Positions 61,832-64,000 of a stretch of 64,000 bases of DNA are shown here, one piece after another. The translations under genes and the position numbers were made by a program. The number at the start of each line of letters is the position of its first letter. The stretch's first letter is position 1. The stretch comes from an uncultured Anaerobiospirillum sp. (GTDB lineage Bacteria; Pseudomonadota; Gammaproteobacteria; Enterobacterales; Succinivibrionaceae): the NCBI GenBank assembly GCA_944389615.1, contig CALXNA010000012.1, forward strand, positions 1 through 64,000, written 5' to 3'. A model generated the notes under the pieces. The model was not told the DNA's origin. It ran no database searches and saw only the letters and a list, made by a program, of their open reading frames with translations.

Positions 61832-62776
61832 ATGGCAAAACCTAAGCTATTAGTGTTTGGCTCACTGAATGTCGATTTCGTTTACCAAGTACCGCATTTT
61901 GTTCAGCCGGGTGAGACCTTGCTCTCGACCGGGCGCCAAGTCTTCGCCGGTGGCAAGGGCTTAAACCAAGCGGTCGCTTTAGCGCAGGCCGGCGGCCAAG
62001 TTTACTTCGATGGCGCGGTGGGCCAAGATGATAGTGCCATCTTGCTCAAGGTCTTAGACGAGAAGCATATCGACACCACCCATGTTAAAAAGCGCGTCGA
62101 CGAGCCGTGCGGTCACACCTTCATCCAGGTGGACAGCAACGGCCAAAACTGCATCCTGCTCTACGGCGGCGCCAACCAAAGCCATACCAAGGCCGAGATC
62201 GATGCTTGCCTGACGCACTTTAGCGCCGGTGACTACTTGGTCGTGCAAAACGAGACCAACGAAGTTGCCTATATGATCGACCAAGCGGCAGCCCGCGGCC
62301 TGAAGGTCTGCATCAATGCTTCGCCCTTAGATGACAAGGTGCTCGCCATGCCGTTGGCGCGCTGCGCCTACATCATCGTCAATGAGATCGAAGGCGCCGC
62401 CTTAGTCAATATGGATGCGAGCGCCGATCCGTATGCGATGTTAGCGCAGCTCAAGGCCAAGTTTGCCGCCAGCACCATCTTGCTGACCTTAGGCTCCAAG
62501 GGCTCGCTCCTTGCCCCGCAGGGCAGCGACCAAGTCTATGCCTGCAAGGCCTTTAAGGTGCAAGCGGTTGATACCACCGCCGCCGGTGATACCTTCTTAG
62601 GCTACTTCGTTGAGCAAATCTCCGAAGACATTGCCCCGGAGGTCGCGCTGCAGCGGGCCACAGCCGCTTCGGCCATTGCGGTCACGCGCAAGGGGGCGAC
62701 CCCATCGATTCCGGCCATTGCTGAGGTACTCGCGTTCCTAGATACGCACGAGCCGACCTTAGTCGATCGCCTATAA
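61832..62776 (+). CDS. rbsK: Ribokinase (PfkB family)
   Basis: 314 residues. Ribokinase-type start LLVFGSLNVDFVYQVPHFVQPGETL (family has GSxNxD), FAGGKGLNQAVALAQAG, substrate loop, and the catalytic DTTAAGDTF near residue 250, where the Asp is the base and GAGD-like glycines form the anion hole. It phosphorylates ribose or deoxyribose at O5 in the cytoplasm. It lies ahead of rbsD; the ABC transporter and the rbsR repressor are not in the window. CRP control fits catabolite-repressed sugar use. Confidence 0.94.
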   Translation: MAKPKLLVFGSLNVDFVYQVPHFVQPGETLLSTGRQVFAGGKGLNQAVALAQAGGQVYFDGAVGQDDSAILLKVLDEKHIDTTHVKKRVDEPCGHTFIQVDSNGQNCILLYGGANQSHTKAEIDACLTHFSAGDYLVVQNETNEVAYMIDQAAARGLKVCINASPLDDKVLAMPLARCAYIIVNEIEGAALVNMDASADPYAMLAQLKAKFAASTILLTLGSKGSLLAPQGSDQVYACKAFKVQAVDTTAAGDTFLGYFVEQISEDIAPEVALQRATAASAIAVTRKGATPSIPAIAEVLAFLDTHEPTLVDRL

Positions 62777-63061
62777 TTGCGCCTTAAGTCTAGGGTGCCA
62801 CCTAGGCTTGAGGTTACCTATTGGCGGCCTGTGCCAAGGCTGCTGATCTTCAGCTGAAGCCTCCCATAGCCAACAGCTTCAGCTGAAGGCTCCGTTTGGT
62901 CATTACATCCCAATGATCAGGCGCGGCATTGTCTAAGCCTGGGGCAGGGGCCTCAGGCTTACCTTCTGTAGCAAACAATCAATCATCTTGGTGGGCGCAC
63001 GCCCAGTGACTGCGAGGCTTCGGCCTGAAGGCTTAGGCCTGCAGTATGTGAGGACTTACTT
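62777..63061. repeat. Palindrome-rich spacer between rbsK and rbsD
   Basis: The 12-bp palindrome CTTCAGCTGAAG occurs at 62848-62859 and 62877-62888, 29 bp apart, and a related CTTCGGCCTGAAG lies near 63018. No open frame. They may be operators or mRNA hairpins. Confidence 0.65.
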
Positions 63062-63463
63062 ATGAAGAAGATTGGTTGCTTAAACTCCGAGCTGTCCTAT
63101 GTCATCTCCAAGCTCGGCCATTTCGATACTCTCACTGTCGGTGATTGTGGCCTGCCGGTACCAAAGGGCGTGCAGCGCCTTGACCTTGCCGTAACGTACG
63201 GCGTGCCCTCCTTCTATCAGGTCTTCGATGTCATCGATCAGGAAGCCAAATTCCAAAAGGCGACCATCGCCGCCGAGTGCATCGAGCAAAACCCTGAGTT
63301 CTACCACTTCATCACCGCTTGGGCCGAAAAAGAGGGCGTGGCCATCGAGGTAGTGCCACACGACGAGCTCAAGGCCCAGTCAGCGCGCAGCGTTGCGGTG
63401 GTACGTACCGGCGAGTGCAAGCCTTATTGCAACGTCATCTTGGAATCCAACGTCTCGTTCTAA
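63062..63463 (+). CDS. rbsD: D-ribose pyranase RbsD
   Basis: 133 residues, E. coli 139. Family motifs: LGHFDTLTVGDCGLPVPKG with the catalytic histidine, and the C-terminal VVRTGECKPYCNVIL. It speeds conversion of beta-pyranose to furanose ribose, the form that ribokinase needs. GAGG lies 8 nt before ATG 63062. Cotranscription with rbsK is likely although 285 bp apart. Confidence 0.95.
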   Translation: MKKIGCLNSELSYVISKLGHFDTLTVGDCGLPVPKGVQRLDLAVTYGVPSFYQVFDVIDQEAKFQKATIAAECIEQNPEFYHFITAWAEKEGVAIEVVPHDELKAQSARSVAVVRTGECKPYCNVILESNVSF

Positions 63464-63586
63464 CGGCCGACCGCGCCTTTGGCCGTTGCGCCTGCGCCTG
63501 CGGCTGTTGCGCCGACCGCGCCTACCTGCGCTCCTGCTTTAGCAGGCGGGCGCGGCTCCTTGCTTTGTGGGAAAGAGGATCTGTCT

Positions 63587-63973
63587 GTGACCAGAAAGGA
63601 AAAGAGTGCTGCCTCGGCAGCACCCGAGCTGAGCATTAGCCCAGTTAAGCAAAGCTAGCTCTTTAAGACCGCCATCTCCGACCGCGTCGCCGCCAATAGC
63701 TATCTGATGCAGCTGCAAGCAGACCTCATCAACCTGCCGTTAGTCGTGCCGCATGATGCTGAGCTCTCGGGCATGGGCGTGGCCTTGCTCGCGGGCATTA
63801 GCGCTGGGGTCTATGATCCGGAGATCCTCACCCATGGTGCCACCAAGTGCCGCTATGAGCCGCAGATGACGCTGGAGCGGCGTGAGGCCAAATTGGCTGG
63901 ATGGCTCCATGCAGTGCAGACCGCCATTGCCCACGGCCTGACCTTTGGTCTTTTGGTACTAACTTTCCCTTGA
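63587..63973 (+). pseudogene. Remnant of an FGGY-family sugar kinase
   Basis: From 63659 the frame reads ISDRVAANSYLMQLQADLINLPLVVPHDAELSGMGVALLAGISAGVYDP, the typical C-terminal segment of FGGY kinases, which in intact genes starts SDGGVA.N..L.Q..AD. The frame has a TAG at 63656-63658; in the same frame before it, a GTG at 63587 with GAGG 8 nt upstream opens 23 codons unlike the kinase N-terminus. The other 350 or so residues, including the N-terminal ATPase fold, are missing. Gene order rbsK-rbsD-kinase suggests loss of a sugar kinase from a pentose locus. Confidence 0.8.
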
Positions 63974-64000
63974 TACAGCACTAAGCCTCGGTGTGGCCCG

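Overview
The window looks like chromosome of a GC-rich gammaproteobacterium. TamA/TamB, CpoB (YbgF), YfbV (UPF0208), Hpt, a YcbZ-type Lon homologue, YfcH and the two-part YjjP/YjjB exporter are a gammaproteobacterial gene set. YjjPB (a succinate exporter in E. coli), Pta and the overall gene style fit a host-associated succinate-forming anaerobe such as a member of the Succinivibrionaceae. That genus-level guess is inference; there is no rRNA here. Coding DNA is GC-rich, yet the leucine codon TTA is used freely.

Layout. 1-3503: 3' part of a very large surface-type protein whose coding sequence enters from the left with 120-bp (40-residue) tandem repeats. 3735-3811: tRNA-Pro(CGG). 4.2-20 kb: mostly monocistronic metabolic genes (yigZ, acyltransferase/SGNH protein, mntP, alpha/beta hydrolase and carboxymuconolactone-decarboxylase genes around a shared divergent promoter, DUF3737 protein, Gfo/Idh oxidoreductase, decayed AAA-ATPase/nuclease gene, glgX, nadE), then an MFS exporter. 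21.5-37.2 kb: one twelve-gene minus-strand operon for a Trb (IncP-type) type IV secretion system, in the RP4 order trbB-C-D-E-F-G-H-I-[unknown]-J-L-[unknown]. Nearly every gene in it has a near-perfect AGGAGG ribosome binding site. No relaxase, coupling ATPase, oriT, integrase or att site is visible. 37.2-38.6 kb: a 1.46-kb gap with palindromes, a CRP-like site and a promoter. 38.6-51.5 kb: envelope block (cpoB, tamA-tamB, a serine-hydrolase-fold lipid/periplasm-directed protein with a disabled active site), then hpt overlapping a Lon-like protease gene. 52-61.5 kb: yjjPB, SDR, NimA-like flavoprotein, yfcH, pta, yfbV, an HcpA/Sel1-like protein, GNAT-ogt pair. 61.6-64 kb: ribokinase behind a class I CRP promoter, rbsD, and the remnant of an FGGY sugar kinase.

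Points that stand out: the self-contained Trb secretion operon with two unrecognised proteins and long low-complexity extensions on four core components; the repeat-bearing passenger-like protein that ends in a single membrane helix instead of a beta-barrel; several enzymes whose expected catalytic residues appear to be missing (beta-lactamase-fold protein, glutaminase half of NadE); a TamA with a lipobox; a Pta with a cysteine-rich insertion and no ackA in the usual yfbV-ackA-pta slot; and many nearly exact short tandem duplications, both inside genes and between them.
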